Source: JALEFZ01 sp038527485
GTDB lineage: Bacteria > Bacteroidota > Bacteroidia > J057
Assembly (NCBI GenBank): GCA_038527485.1
Contig: JBCBFT010000011.1
Coordinates: 1-64,000 of the forward strand
DNA length: 64,000 bases
Direction: 5' to 3'
The translations under genes were made by a program, and so were the position numbers. Numbering within the stretch: position 1 is the stretch's first letter; the number at the start of each line of letters is the position of its first letter. Shown one piece after another: positions 35,724 to 44,931 of this stretch. The notes under the pieces were generated by a model that saw nothing but the letters and a program-made list of their open reading frames with translations, did no database searches and was not told the DNA's origin.

Positions 35724-36548
35724 TTAAGACTTCACTAACAAGAGCGATACCCAATTATTTTCCTCCCATCTCTTAGAGAGTTGTAGGCCTGATTCAAGGG
35801 CTTTTTCCTCCAATAAAGGTTCATCCTCTGTATAAAACCCACTGATGACCAATTTCCCTCCTGTTTGTAAACGCGTTGCGTAGGTAGGAATATCTTCTAG
35901 CAGCACATTCCTATTGATATTAGCGAGGATAAGGTCAAAAGTTACAGGTGGGATGACTTCTTGCCCTCCCAGCAGGATCTCTACTTGATCTACTTGATTG
36001 ATCTGGACATTTTCCAGGGTATTTTCTTCACTCCAAGGGTCTATATCGATCGCTGTAACCTGAGCAGCCCCCATCTTGCGTGCCAAAATCCCTAAAACGC
36101 CTGTTCCGCATCCCATATCGAGTACCTGCAATCCTTTCACATCCAGCGCAGACATATGTCGAATGACCAAGCGAGTCGTTTCATGGTGGCCTGTGCCAAA
36201 GGCCATTTTGGGATCAATCTGTAGTGTATACCTAAAGCCTTCCTTCGGTTCTCTGAACGTAGGAACAATCTGACAAAAGGCATCTACATATACAGAAGGG
36301 TATTCTGCTTCCCATTTGGCATTCCAGTTTTCAGGAAGGATTTCTCGATGCTTGGGCGGGGTCAATCCCATCATGTGGCTGGTTTCGGCTACCCGCTGGG
36401 TATCAAACTGATCGACAGGAATGTATCCGCGAAGCTGGTCTTCGACCTCCTCAAAGGCTTCATACCCCAAGTCTGCCCACAATGCAATCAATGCTTCGCG
36501 CTGAATGGGTTCGGCCTGAATGGTCGTTTCGATATAAGTGATCTTCAA
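35724..36548 (-). CDS. prmA: ribosomal protein L11 methyltransferase
   Basis: A 274-residue PrmA, which trimethylates ribosomal protein L11 with S-adenosylmethionine. The motifs present are MAFGTGHHETTR (substrate/cofactor loop), VLDMGCGTGVLGILARKMGA (SAM motif I), AIDIDPWSEENTLEN, and DLILANINRNVL (motif IV). Length matches the family. It is followed at a distance by the giant exported protein and preceded by the DUF6150-like gene on the same strand. Confidence 0.95.
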   Translation of the reverse strand: MKITYIETTIQAEPIQREALIALWADLGYEAFEEVEDQLRGYIPVDQFDTQRVAETSHMMGLTPPKHREILPENWNAKWEAEYPSVYVDAFCQIVPTFREPKEGFRYTLQIDPKMAFGTGHHETTRLVIRHMSALDVKGLQVLDMGCGTGVLGILARKMGAAQVTAIDIDPWSEENTLENVQINQVDQVEILLGGQEVIPPVTFDLILANINRNVLLEDIPTYATRLQTGGKLVISGFYTEDEPLLEEKALESGLQLSKRWEENNWVSLLLVKS

Positions 36549-36631
36549 ATCGCCTAGAATAACTATGGTAAAATGTCAACGTGTTTCAATAGGCAATATA
36601 TGATTTCAAATTTCGACTCTATACTTTCTTC

Positions 36632-37051
36632 TCACTTTGGACAGCCTGCCTCGTCCCAAAAGGGTGTAATAGACAGGGTAAAATCAGCAAATTCTGGCTG
36701 TGACTCCCAATAGATGACAAAATCTGAAGCGGCAGGTGAAGCAGTAAAATGCCAATGTCCTGCGTGTGCATCAAAAGTGGCCAGTGTTTCTTCAAAAATA
36801 AGTAAATCCGCGGGTGCATCTTCATCCAGTTTGGCCACCCGATAATCAGCCATCTGACGCTGGGTGGTTACAAAGACACGTCCTGTCAATGCACAAATCT
36901 CTGGCGACGGCTCACTACCTGCGGGCTGCGCGCCCAACAGGAGCACTAGTATTGGGAGGCTCCAGATCTGAAATATCCATTGAGAAAAGTTCACACGCTT
37001 TAACCCACAAATCGCGGTCCAATTTTCACCCCTCATGCTGACTTTATCCAA
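36632..37051 (-). CDS. small exported DUF6150-like protein
   Basis: A 139-residue protein with an N-terminal hydrophobic segment (about residues 22-45, LPILVLLLGAQPAGS) acting as a signal peptide. The mature part repeats a motif of the form ADx(R/L)(V/I)xx about every 20-25 residues (MADYRVAKLDE, PADLLIFEE, ASDFVIYWE, FADFTLSI), which resembles the DUF6150 family. Cys residues near both ends may form a disulfide. A start at Met6 is also possible. It overlaps the end of rarA by eight bases, so it is probably translated from the rarA transcript. Function unknown. Confidence 0.65.
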   Translation of the reverse strand: MDKVSMRGENWTAICGLKRVNFSQWIFQIWSLPILVLLLGAQPAGSEPSPEICALTGRVFVTTQRQMADYRVAKLDEDAPADLLIFEETLATFDAHAGHWHFTASPAASDFVIYWESQPEFADFTLSITPFWDEAGCPK

Positions 37052-38342
37052 AACGGTTGCCCCACAGTTGCTGTAAAAACCGTTTCAGTTTCCCTTCGCT
37101 CCCCTTCTCTTTAGGATAATAAAAACGCTCCTTTTGCACAGCATCAGGTAAAAATTGCTGATTTCCATCTGTACCTTCAAAAGAATGCGAGTATTTGTAG
37201 CCTTCTCCGTATCCCATTTGCTTCATCAGACGGGTAGGTGCATTGCGCAAGTGGAGAGGCACAGGGTGGGCAGGCTGCTTGGCCACGAACGCCATGGCTT
37301 TGTTGATGGCTTCGTAAGCCGCATTGCTTTTTTCGCTAGACGCGAGGTAGGTGGTGCATTGGGCCAGAATGATTCGCGCCTCGGGCATACCTATTTTGGA
37401 GACCGATTCAAAGCAGGCATTGGCGAGGAGTAAGGCGTTAGGATTCGCATTGCCGATGTCTTCAGAAGCGGCGATGATCAAGCGTCGGGCGATGAACTTC
37501 ACGTCCTCTCCTCCACGCAGCATGCGCGCCAGATAGTAAATGGCCGCGTCTGGATCGCTCCCACGGATGGATTTAATAAAAGCAGATATGATGTCATAGT
37601 GCTGTTCCCCACTTTTGTCGTACAAGGCAATGTGTTCCTGTGCCGAAGCCAGGAGTTCCTTGTCTGTCAAGACGATTTTTTCCGCTTCTCCGTGCGTATT
37701 CACATAGATTTCCAGCAGCGTCAATGCCTTGCGCGCATCTCCGCCCGAAAGCCTGTACAATGCTTGTGTTTCGGCAATATCGATTTCCTGTGATTGGAGA
37801 AATTCGTCTTTTTCAATGGCATTTTCCAACAACTGCCGTACTTCAGCTTCATTCAGTGGTTGGAGTTGGTAGACCTGGGAGCGGGAGAGAAGGGCTGCAT
37901 TGACTTCGAAGGAAGGATTCTCGGTCGTCGCCCCGATGAGGGTGATGCGTCCTTTTTCGACGGAGCCGAGCAGGGAGTCTTGCTGGGCTTTATTGAAGCG
38001 GTGAATCTCATCGATGAAAAGCACGGTCCCTGGCCGTCCTTCGGCAAAGCGCAGCACTTCGCGGATGTCTTTGACGCCTGAGGCGATGGCACTCAGCTGG
38101 CGAAAGGGCTTGTCTGCCGTGCGCGCGATGATCTGGGCAAGGGTCGTCTTCCCCACGCCTGGCGGACCCCAAAAAATCATGGAGGGAATGCGGGCGCTTT
38201 TCAAAGCGCGACGAAAGGGACTATCCGCCGCGAGGAGATGTTGCTGCCCGATGACATCGTCGAGCTGCTGGGGACGCATGCGCTCAGGAAGCGGAGCTGT
38301 ATGTGAGGCAGGCTGCGAAGGCCTGGTTTCAAATAAGTCCAT
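37044..38342 (-). CDS. rarA: replication-associated recombination protein A
   Basis: A 432-residue RarA/MgsA AAA+ ATPase that acts at stalled replication forks with SSB and clamp-loader partners. Seen in order: the RPQQLDDVIGQQHLL start typical of the family, Walker A in FWGPPGVGKTTLAQ, Walker B in VLFIDEIHRFNKAQQD, sensor 1 in LIGATTENPSFEVN, and the C-terminal helical tetramerisation region with HPVPLHLRNAPTRLMKQMGYG. The full length is present. The next gene overlaps its 3' end. Confidence 0.97.
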   Translation of the reverse strand: MDLFETRPSQPASHTAPLPERMRPQQLDDVIGQQHLLAADSPFRRALKSARIPSMIFWGPPGVGKTTLAQIIARTADKPFRQLSAIASGVKDIREVLRFAEGRPGTVLFIDEIHRFNKAQQDSLLGSVEKGRITLIGATTENPSFEVNAALLSRSQVYQLQPLNEAEVRQLLENAIEKDEFLQSQEIDIAETQALYRLSGGDARKALTLLEIYVNTHGEAEKIVLTDKELLASAQEHIALYDKSGEQHYDIISAFIKSIRGSDPDAAIYYLARMLRGGEDVKFIARRLIIAASEDIGNANPNALLLANACFESVSKIGMPEARIILAQCTTYLASSEKSNAAYEAINKAMAFVAKQPAHPVPLHLRNAPTRLMKQMGYGEGYKYSHSFEGTDGNQQFLPDAVQKERFYYPKEKGSEGKLKRFLQQLWGNRFG

Positions 38343-38569
38343 GGCGCAAAAAGCAGTTTTTTGTCTGGTTTTGCTAGAAGTATGCCTAAGAATTTGGCCT
38401 GTAAAAGGTTTTATTTTGTCTCTCTCTCCTCCGTGATACTCAGCATTTTCAACATAACAAAAACAGGAAAAAATAATTACACAAATATCTAAAAATCAAC
38501 ATTTTATGCAGTATTTTAGATTTCATTTTCAACATGCTTTTGCGTATCTTTTATCACTAAAAAATACAG

Positions 38570-39664
38570 ATGAAAGACTCTCAAAAACAAGACAAAAAAC
38601 AACGTGTATACAAGGCTTCGGATATTCGTATTTTTATATGGTATGAGGTGATGCGACTACGGCCTGCAATGTTTATAGGTGCCATTGACACAAGAGGATT
38701 GGTTGATATGTTAAGCGGAACTTTCGTTGAGCTTATCACCCATCAGTCTGCCAATTCCTTCCATCTGTACCTCCACAGTACTTATAAAATCCAGTTGGAC
38801 ATAGAAGGAGATTTGAGCCATTTCTCGCCTAAGTGGTTTGAGCCCAGAGATCCTAATCGCTTCGAACTCTCTGTACTTTGTGCCACCAGCACACATTTCC
38901 AGATCGAAGGGTTGGATGGTGTTAAGCAGCCCTTGTTCAATCAGAGATTTTATCAAGGCATTCTACAGGATGAAACATGGCCTGATACACAAAGAGCGCT
39001 CTGCAAGATCAAGATTACGTTTGACCTAGACCCTGAGATTTGGGGTAATTCTTTTCGCATTCATACAGATTTCCTCTTGCAAGCGATCCGAGAATTGGCA
39101 TTTTTGAACTCCCAACAATCCTTTACCATCAGTCAAGTTCAAACTGAACGTACACTCTGTTCCCATTTCCACTTCCCGCATGGATTAGCTGATTTCTTGG
39201 CAGGAGAAGACTACAAAAACCTAGGCCGATTCTTTTTTACCTTAACTGAAAAGCAAACGTTGCCTGGACTCAGCATAGCATTGGCTCTAGGATTTTTACC
39301 CTATTTCGCAGATAAAGGCTTTATCCGCTCATTTGTCAATTTTCGAGAAACGAGATATCATGGTACTCACATAGATGCTGTATTAGATGGGATAGCGGAA
39401 GCTATTACAAGCTGGAATATTGACATCGATCTACCTTTGAAAGATAAAAAAGCGATCGCTGCTTCCCTCAAGCAAAGGGTAGGACTCGTCGTACATGTAA
39501 AAATGGCTCAGCCAGATTTTAGAGGAGCAACCAAGGATGAACTAGGAAGTGAAGAAATTATAGCCCCTATCCAAAAGTGGATAATCGAAGTTTTTCATGC
39601 GCGATTTACTGAGGATAAATATCTCGCTACTTCCATAAGAGAATATCTTTCTGAATATCCATAA
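38570..39664 (+). CDS. GyrB/ParE N-terminal-like protein lacking the ATPase motifs
   Basis: A 364-residue protein homologous along its length to the GyrB/ParE N-terminal 43-kDa region (GHKL plus transducer) but without TOPRIM and C-terminal domains. Matches: RLRPAMFIGAIDTRGL (residues 29-44; GyrB KRPGMYIGxTDxxGL), IRELAFLNS (173-181; LRELSFLNS), FVNFRETRYHGTHIDA (255-270; the GGTH box), and VHVKMAQPDFRGATKDELGSEEI (308-330; SVKVPDPKFxxQTKxKLxxSEV), with Lys322 at the position of the catalytic transducer lysine. The ATP site is lost: the DNAIDE helix reads GTFVELITHQSAN, the DDGRGIP box is gone, and there is no GGLHGVG lid. It is therefore a pseudo-gyrase-B, perhaps binding topoisomerase partners or DNA (inference). 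An ATP-dependent DNA ligase follows 80 nt downstream. Confidence 0.82.
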   Translation: MKDSQKQDKKQRVYKASDIRIFIWYEVMRLRPAMFIGAIDTRGLVDMLSGTFVELITHQSANSFHLYLHSTYKIQLDIEGDLSHFSPKWFEPRDPNRFELSVLCATSTHFQIEGLDGVKQPLFNQRFYQGILQDETWPDTQRALCKIKITFDLDPEIWGNSFRIHTDFLLQAIRELAFLNSQQSFTISQVQTERTLCSHFHFPHGLADFLAGEDYKNLGRFFFTLTEKQTLPGLSIALALGFLPYFADKGFIRSFVNFRETRYHGTHIDAVLDGIAEAITSWNIDIDLPLKDKKAIAASLKQRVGLVVHVKMAQPDFRGATKDELGSEEIIAPIQKWIIEVFHARFTEDKYLATSIREYLSEYP

Positions 39665-39744
39665 CCTGTTAGTGACCACAGCATGGAAACCTTTACCTAA
39701 ACTCGTGGTTCTTCCATTTTGAATCTTCTTCTAATTCATGCTGC

Positions 39745-41337
39745 ATGCGTCATTTTGCCCACCTCATTACCCAAATAGACCAGACCAACAAGACCAATGC
39801 AAAAATCTCGCATCTGGTCGAGTACTTGGAGGTGGCAGAATCCAAAGACAAAATCTGGATGATGGCCATGTTTAGTGGAAGACGCCCCCGCAGAGCCATC
39901 AAGACCACTCTGCTACGTGAATGGGCATCAGAACTAACGGATATTCCCTTATGGCTGCTAGAAGAATCTTACCACGTTGTGGGCGATCTAGCTGAGACCC
40001 TGGCGCTCCTACTTCCTCCCCCACAAGCAGACAACCGTACCGAGAAGTCGCTATCTGAGTGGATGGCCTTTCTTCAACAAATCGGGAAGGAAGAGGAAGA
40101 AACCCAAAAAGAGGGAATGGTCGAAGCCTGGCTGCAACTCACCGCCGCCGAGCGATTTGTCTTCAATAAACTCATCACAGGCGGCTTCCGTATCGGCGTC
40201 TCTCAAAAGCTCCTCGTCAAAGCCCTCGCCAAGCACACCCAACTCGATGAAAATGCCGTAGCCCACCGACTCATGGGCAACTGGACACCCGATACGACGA
40301 CTTTTGAAGATTTGTTGTATTCGGAGAATATCCAGGACGACCTGTCTAAACCCTATCCTTTTTATCTCGCCTACCAACTCGATAATGGCCCTGAAAGCTT
40401 AGGTACTCCCTCGGATTGGCAAGCAGAATGGAAATGGGATGGCATCCGAAGTCAGCTGATCCAGCGAGGAGGAGAGTGGTACTTATGGAGTCGAGGGGAA
40501 GAGTTGATCACGGATAAATTTCCCGAACTAGTCCCCATGGCAGATCGCTTGCCCGATGGGACGGTGATAGACGGAGAACTCCTCCCCTTCAAAGATGGGC
40601 ATCCGCTCTCATTCAATGTCTTACAGACACGCATCGGGAGAAAAAATGTCACTAAGAAGCATCTGACAGAGGCGCCTTGCCTCATCATGGCCTACGATCT
40701 CTTGGAGTGGGAAGGGGAAGATGTGCGCAAACAACCCCTTAGCCAAAGGCGGAAGTGGCTGGCCGAAGCTATCGAGCATGTGGGCATGCCCCAGTCGCTC
40801 CAGCTGTCGCCGACAGCCGAATTTGAGACCTGGGAGGAACTGGCAGCTCTGAGAGAGACCTCTCGCGACCAATATGCCGAAGGCCTCATGCTCAAGCGCA
40901 AAAGCGCTGAATATAAAGTCGGTCGCAAGCGAGGCGATTGGTGGAAATGGAAAGTCGATCCCATGACGATAGATGCCGTGATGATCTACGCCCAACGCGG
41001 TCACGGACGCCGCGCGAATCTATTTTCGGACTACACCTTTGCAGTCTGGGATGGAGAAGCATTGGTCCCCTTTACCAAAGCATATTCTGGTCTCACAGAT
41101 GCAGAGATGCGCGAGGTAGACGCATGGATCAAAAAACATACGATCGAACGTTTCGGACCTGTGCGATCCGTAAAACCTGAACTAGTATTCGAGATAGGCT
41201 TTGAAGGGATCAATCGCTCTAAAAGGCATAAATCTGGTGTCGCACTGCGTTTTCCGCGTATGCTGAGGTGGAGAATTGACAAAAAAGCAAACGAAGCCGA
41301 TTCTATCGAGCATTTGCACACCTTCCTGCGTGATTAG
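39745..41337 (+). CDS. ATP-dependent DNA ligase
   Basis: A 530-residue ATP-dependent DNA ligase. The N-terminal DNA-binding domain (1-200) precedes the nucleotidyltransferase motif I EWKWDGIRSQ with the AMP-accepting lysine, then WSRGEELITDKFPEL, DGELLPFKDGHPLSFNVLQ (motif III), LMLKRKSAEYKVGRKRGDWWKWK (motifs IV-V), and an OB-fold C-terminus. The family seals nicks using ATP and in many bacteria travels with a ligase-associated exonuclease, helicase and phosphoesterase. None of these is in the neighbourhood, so this copy is an orphan. It lies 80 nt after the pseudo-GyrB gene on the same strand. Confidence 0.93.
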   Translation: MRHFAHLITQIDQTNKTNAKISHLVEYLEVAESKDKIWMMAMFSGRRPRRAIKTTLLREWASELTDIPLWLLEESYHVVGDLAETLALLLPPPQADNRTEKSLSEWMAFLQQIGKEEEETQKEGMVEAWLQLTAAERFVFNKLITGGFRIGVSQKLLVKALAKHTQLDENAVAHRLMGNWTPDTTTFEDLLYSENIQDDLSKPYPFYLAYQLDNGPESLGTPSDWQAEWKWDGIRSQLIQRGGEWYLWSRGEELITDKFPELVPMADRLPDGTVIDGELLPFKDGHPLSFNVLQTRIGRKNVTKKHLTEAPCLIMAYDLLEWEGEDVRKQPLSQRRKWLAEAIEHVGMPQSLQLSPTAEFETWEELAALRETSRDQYAEGLMLKRKSAEYKVGRKRGDWWKWKVDPMTIDAVMIYAQRGHGRRANLFSDYTFAVWDGEALVPFTKAYSGLTDAEMREVDAWIKKHTIERFGPVRSVKPELVFEIGFEGINRSKRHKSGVALRFPRMLRWRIDKKANEADSIEHLHTFLRD

Positions 41338-41481
41338 GAAAATAATATATAGATATATTTCATAAATTAGGACGAAGGCGCAAACCCAAGCAGCTTTCGA
41401 GGCAAAGATGTGTACTTAGTACAGAAAATACGTCTCAACAACATCTAGTAATCTGTATTTGTAGTCGTAATCCTGATTTAC

Positions 41482-43488
41482 ATGAAAAAACGCTTATTTT
41501 TTTCCTTCCTTGCATTCCTTTCTCTTTCCATTTCCACAGCACTCGCCCAGGGCTTCAACTACCAAGGTGTCGCACGCGACAATGGTGGCACGCTCCTGGT
41601 CAATACCAATGTAGACCTACGATTCAAAATCGCTGAGTCATCCCCTAACGGAACTGTCGTCTATCAAGAAACGCATTCTCTCGTCACCAATCAGTTTGGA
41701 TTACTCGAAACGGTGATCGGTAAGGGAAGCATCGAAGTCGGGACATTTGACGGCATCGAGTGGGCAGATAATGACTTTTTCTTGATCGTCGAACTCAATG
41801 GAAATCAGGTAGACGCTTCCCAACTCGAATCTGTTCCGTATACCAAAATCGCCACAGAAATGAATCTGGAGAATCTGCTAGATGTAGATGTTTCAGGTGC
41901 CCAAGCAGGACAAGTCTTGAAGTACGATGGCAGCCAGTGGGTACTCGATGGAGACAGTACCAATGATGGAGACAATGATCCTACAGACGAGCTACAAAGC
42001 TTAAGTATTCAGGGAAATATCTTGAGTATCAGTCGTGGCAATGCGGTCAATATTCCTCAGACAATCTACACGGCAGGCAATGGTATAGACGTGACAGGTA
42101 CTGTGATCAGCAACCTTGGCGATCTAGATTCTACCAATGAGCTACAAAGTCTCTCCATCAACGGCAATGATCTCTCCTTAAGCGATGGAAATACTGTGAC
42201 ACTGCCACAAGATATTTATACAGCGGGAACGGCCATCGACATCACCAACAATGTCGTGACGAATACGGGAGATACCGATCCCGCAGACGACATCAACATG
42301 GGAGATGGAGCAGGAGGTGATCTAGGAGGGACATTTCCCAACCCGACCGTCACAGCCATTCAAGGAAATCCTTTTAGCAGTACCCCTCCTACATCGGGCC
42401 AAGTGCTCAAGTGGAATGGAACCGAATGGGCCCCAGGAGTAGATGTAGAAGGACTCTGGAGCCTCAATAGCTCTTCGGTTTATTATAATGGTGGCAACGT
42501 AGGGATTGGCATTAACTCCCCACTCTCACAGCTTCATATAAATGTGACCAACTCTTCTACTTCAAGAATGAGGATCAGCTCGAGTACTTCAGGTTCAGGG
42601 GTGTTTGATGGTATCTGGATGGGCCTCCTTTCTGGAGATGCGTGGTTATGGAATTATGAGAATACCGATTGGCGGATTGGAACCAATGACCAAGAGAGGA
42701 TGCGTATCCTCAACAATGGAAACGTAGGCATCAATACGACCAATCCCTCTGCGAAGCTTCATGTCCACGATGTGACGCTCCCTAGCTTTCGCTTATCTAG
42801 CACCAACTCTGGACAAACAGCAACCGACGGTTATTGGCTGGGAATTTCCTCGAATGATGCATGGCTATGGAATTTTGAGAATACCAATCTGAGGGTAGGA
42901 ACCAATGGAATTGAGAGGATGCGCGTCTTAAATAGCGGAAGTATAGGAATAGGAACGCCTTCGCCAGCCACCAATGTTCATATACAGGCGGCTACAGGTG
43001 CTACCACCAATGGCCTCTCCCTCTCAAATGGCACATCACTTAGATGGCATTGGTATGTCTCCTCTACTGGCACGCTCTTCCTGTACTATAATGGGAGCCA
43101 ACGTGGATTTTATAGTAATACAAACGGCAGCTATGTCTCGACCTCTGACCGTCGACTCAAGCGTGACATCAAGGATATGGATCAGGTTTTGGGAAAAGTG
43201 CTTCAACTTCAGCCCGTTTCTTATTATTTCAAAGATCAGCAGGCGGGGACTGAGCGTGTGCTAGGACTCATCGCTCAGGATGTAGAGCCGTTATTCCCAC
43301 AGTTGGTGAGTCATGAGGATACCGAGGAAATGGATGCTTATGGGATAGACTACAGTGGATTCTCTGTCATTGCGATCAAAGCCATACAAGAGCAGCAGCA
43401 AACCATAGACAGCCAACAAGCCGAGATAGATGAACTCAAGGCGCGTCTTCAGGTACTCGAACGATACATGCAATCCGACCAGAAATAA
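41482..43488 (+). CDS. exported tail-fibre-like protein with S74 self-cleaving chaperone domain
   Basis: A 668-residue exported protein with a signal peptide at residues 1-22 (ending ALAQ). The N-terminal FNYQGVARDNGGTLL module is common to Bacteroidota S74 proteins. Two copies of a fibre-like repeat (ELQSLSIxGNxLSxSxGNxVxxPQxIYTAG) are followed by two copies of a longer repeat (DAWLWNxENTxxRxGTNxxERMRxLNxGxxGI). The C-terminus is the S74 intramolecular chaperone: TSDRRLKRDI with Ser555 and Lys560 as the expected self-cleavage pair, then a long coiled coil (IQEQQQTIDSQQAEIDELKARLQ). The protein should trimerise and clip its own chaperone off. It is an exported adhesin or matrix fibre rather than a phage gene (no phage neighbours). 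A small T9SS protein gene follows 11 nt later. Confidence 0.85.
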   Translation: MKKRLFFSFLAFLSLSISTALAQGFNYQGVARDNGGTLLVNTNVDLRFKIAESSPNGTVVYQETHSLVTNQFGLLETVIGKGSIEVGTFDGIEWADNDFFLIVELNGNQVDASQLESVPYTKIATEMNLENLLDVDVSGAQAGQVLKYDGSQWVLDGDSTNDGDNDPTDELQSLSIQGNILSISRGNAVNIPQTIYTAGNGIDVTGTVISNLGDLDSTNELQSLSINGNDLSLSDGNTVTLPQDIYTAGTAIDITNNVVTNTGDTDPADDINMGDGAGGDLGGTFPNPTVTAIQGNPFSSTPPTSGQVLKWNGTEWAPGVDVEGLWSLNSSSVYYNGGNVGIGINSPLSQLHINVTNSSTSRMRISSSTSGSGVFDGIWMGLLSGDAWLWNYENTDWRIGTNDQERMRILNNGNVGINTTNPSAKLHVHDVTLPSFRLSSTNSGQTATDGYWLGISSNDAWLWNFENTNLRVGTNGIERMRVLNSGSIGIGTPSPATNVHIQAATGATTNGLSLSNGTSLRWHWYVSSTGTLFLYYNGSQRGFYSNTNGSYVSTSDRRLKRDIKDMDQVLGKVLQLQPVSYYFKDQQAGTERVLGLIAQDVEPLFPQLVSHEDTEEMDAYGIDYSGFSVIAIKAIQEQQQTIDSQQAEIDELKARLQVLERYMQSDQK

Positions 43489-43499
43489 CCCCTACCACT

Positions 43500-43988
43500 A
43501 TGAATAAAATCATCTTTTGTACATGCCTCCTTTGTCTTCTGGGACTGGGAGAAATGATGGCACAGACGATTTCGCGTTCTGTCATCGGTGCTACGGGTTC
43601 CTCGAATGAACAACTGAGCTATACCGTCGGTGAGACGGTCATCCATACAGGTACAAGCAACGCCAATATCCTCACGCAGGGCTTTCAGCAGCCTGATACG
43701 ACCGTGACAACTTTCCTGGACCCTCAACTAGGTGAGGTCAACCTGACGCTTTATCCCAATCCTGCGACGGATCAGCTCTTCCTGGATCTGGAAGGAAAAT
43801 CCCAGGCGCAGTACCGCGTGAAAATCTTTGATATGCGTGGCCGACAAGTCATCGCAGAGCGGACGGTTACAGGCGATAGCCGAAGTGTATTCGATGTAAG
43901 CGACAAAGCCAAAGGTACGTATTTGATGCTGATTCAAAGTGTACAAGGCAAGATCCTGGACCAACTCAAATTTGAGATCACAGATTGA
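43500..43988 (+). CDS. small T9SS type A sorting-domain protein
   Basis: A 162-residue exported protein: signal peptide (residues 1-21, ending MMAQ), a short middle with the pattern GATGSSNEQLSYTVGETVI ... ILTQGFQQPD, then a T9SS type A sorting domain from LYPNPATDQLFLDLEG through IFDMRGRQVI to YLMLIQSVQGKILDQLKFEITD. The mature cargo is only about 60 residues. It begins 11 nt after the S74 fibre gene and ends in a strong terminator, so it is co-transcribed and may help place the fibre on the cell surface (inference). Confidence 0.85.
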   Translation: MNKIIFCTCLLCLLGLGEMMAQTISRSVIGATGSSNEQLSYTVGETVIHTGTSNANILTQGFQQPDTTVTTFLDPQLGEVNLTLYPNPATDQLFLDLEGKSQAQYRVKIFDMRGRQVIAERTVTGDSRSVFDVSDKAKGTYLMLIQSVQGKILDQLKFEITD

Positions 43989-44008
43989 TCGTTAACATCA
44001 TTTCACCC

Positions 44009-44048
44009 AAAAACGAGTATCAGGAACCGTCTTGATACTCGTTTTTTT
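44009..44048 (+). terminator. strong bidirectional terminator
   Basis: AAAAACGAGTATCA pairs perfectly with TGATACTCGTTTTT across a 10-nt loop and runs into T on the plus strand and A on the left side, so it serves both the fibre operon and the convergent AraC-nitrilase operon. Confidence 0.9.
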
Positions 44049-44078
44049 ATCTGAAAAAGTAAAAACAGAATAGCTGAC

Positions 44079-44927
44079 CTATTGTGCAAAGTCCAACCTG
44101 TATTGTAAGGGTGTATGTGAGGTAAATTGCTTGAAGAAACGAATGAAATGAGGAGGAGCGCTGAAGTGAAGCTCTTTCGCGATTTCTGCTACATCCTTCT
44201 TCGAAAAAATCAGATCTTTTTTGGCTTCCACCAATAAACGCTCTTGTATGGCTTGCTTAGCCGTACGCTTGAGAAACTTTTGCGCAATCTGATTGAGATA
44301 TGTACGACTGATTCCGAGGATCTTTGCATAGTGGGTAACTTGATGGTTCTCTCGAATATTCTCCTCCATCAATTTCCTAAACTTCAGCACATAAGAATTG
44401 CTAATCAGGCTGCTGTAGCTTTGGTATTCCTCCGAATAACTACGATTCAGCCTAAGAAATAATTGATACAATAGAGATCGCAGGAAATGCTCACTGTCAG
44501 GCTGGATATTTCGCAGTTCCTTCCGAACCTCTCTGCCTAGATCATATATCTTATCAAACGCTGCTGATGTCAGTTTCAAAAACGAGGGTTTTTGAGAATC
44601 ATGAAAAAAGGCAAAGCGGAAAATGAAAAAACTGTCATTGAAAAATATATCCAGCGATTCCGCTTCAAAAGAGAGAAAAATCCCTTCTACCAGTTGAGAC
44701 TTGGGAATTTTTGTCATCTGACCTGGTGCCATGAACAAAATGACGTGCTCGCCTAGCTCGATCTGCTCAGAATCTAGTATGAAGCCCCCAGTAGATTTTT
44801 TCAAAATCGCGATCGTGTACAAATCGAGGCTCATCTTATCCTCAGATATTGGAAAGTCCTCTACCAAAACCGCATCCATACGCAGTTCCTTTGTATAATT
44901 CTGTTGTTCAAAAATCAGCTTTTCCAT
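44079..44927 (-). CDS. AraC family transcriptional regulator
   Basis: A 282-residue regulator with a cupin-like N-terminal sensor half and a C-terminal pair of helix-turn-helix motifs: VTHYAKILGISRTYLNQIAQK (first HTH) and DVAEIAKELHFSAPPHFIRFFKQFTSHTPLQYR (second HTH, the family signature). It lies 4 nt downstream of the nitrilase gene on the same strand, so the two are co-transcribed; it probably controls that gene in response to a nitrile or related compound (inference). Confidence 0.92.
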   Translation of the reverse strand: MEKLIFEQQNYTKELRMDAVLVEDFPISEDKMSLDLYTIAILKKSTGGFILDSEQIELGEHVILFMAPGQMTKIPKSQLVEGIFLSFEAESLDIFFNDSFFIFRFAFFHDSQKPSFLKLTSAAFDKIYDLGREVRKELRNIQPDSEHFLRSLLYQLFLRLNRSYSEEYQSYSSLISNSYVLKFRKLMEENIRENHQVTHYAKILGISRTYLNQIAQKFLKRTAKQAIQERLLVEAKKDLIFSKKDVAEIAKELHFSAPPHFIRFFKQFTSHTPLQYRLDFAQ

Positions 44928-44931
44928 AGTC

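Noticed and set aside
38570..39664. Annotation as gyrB or parE
   Set aside because: ATPase motifs, TOPRIM and C-terminal domains are missing, so it cannot be the housekeeping subunit.
41482..43488. Prophage tail-fibre gene
   Set aside because: It has a signal peptide, a Bacteroidota-type N-terminal module and no phage genes nearby.
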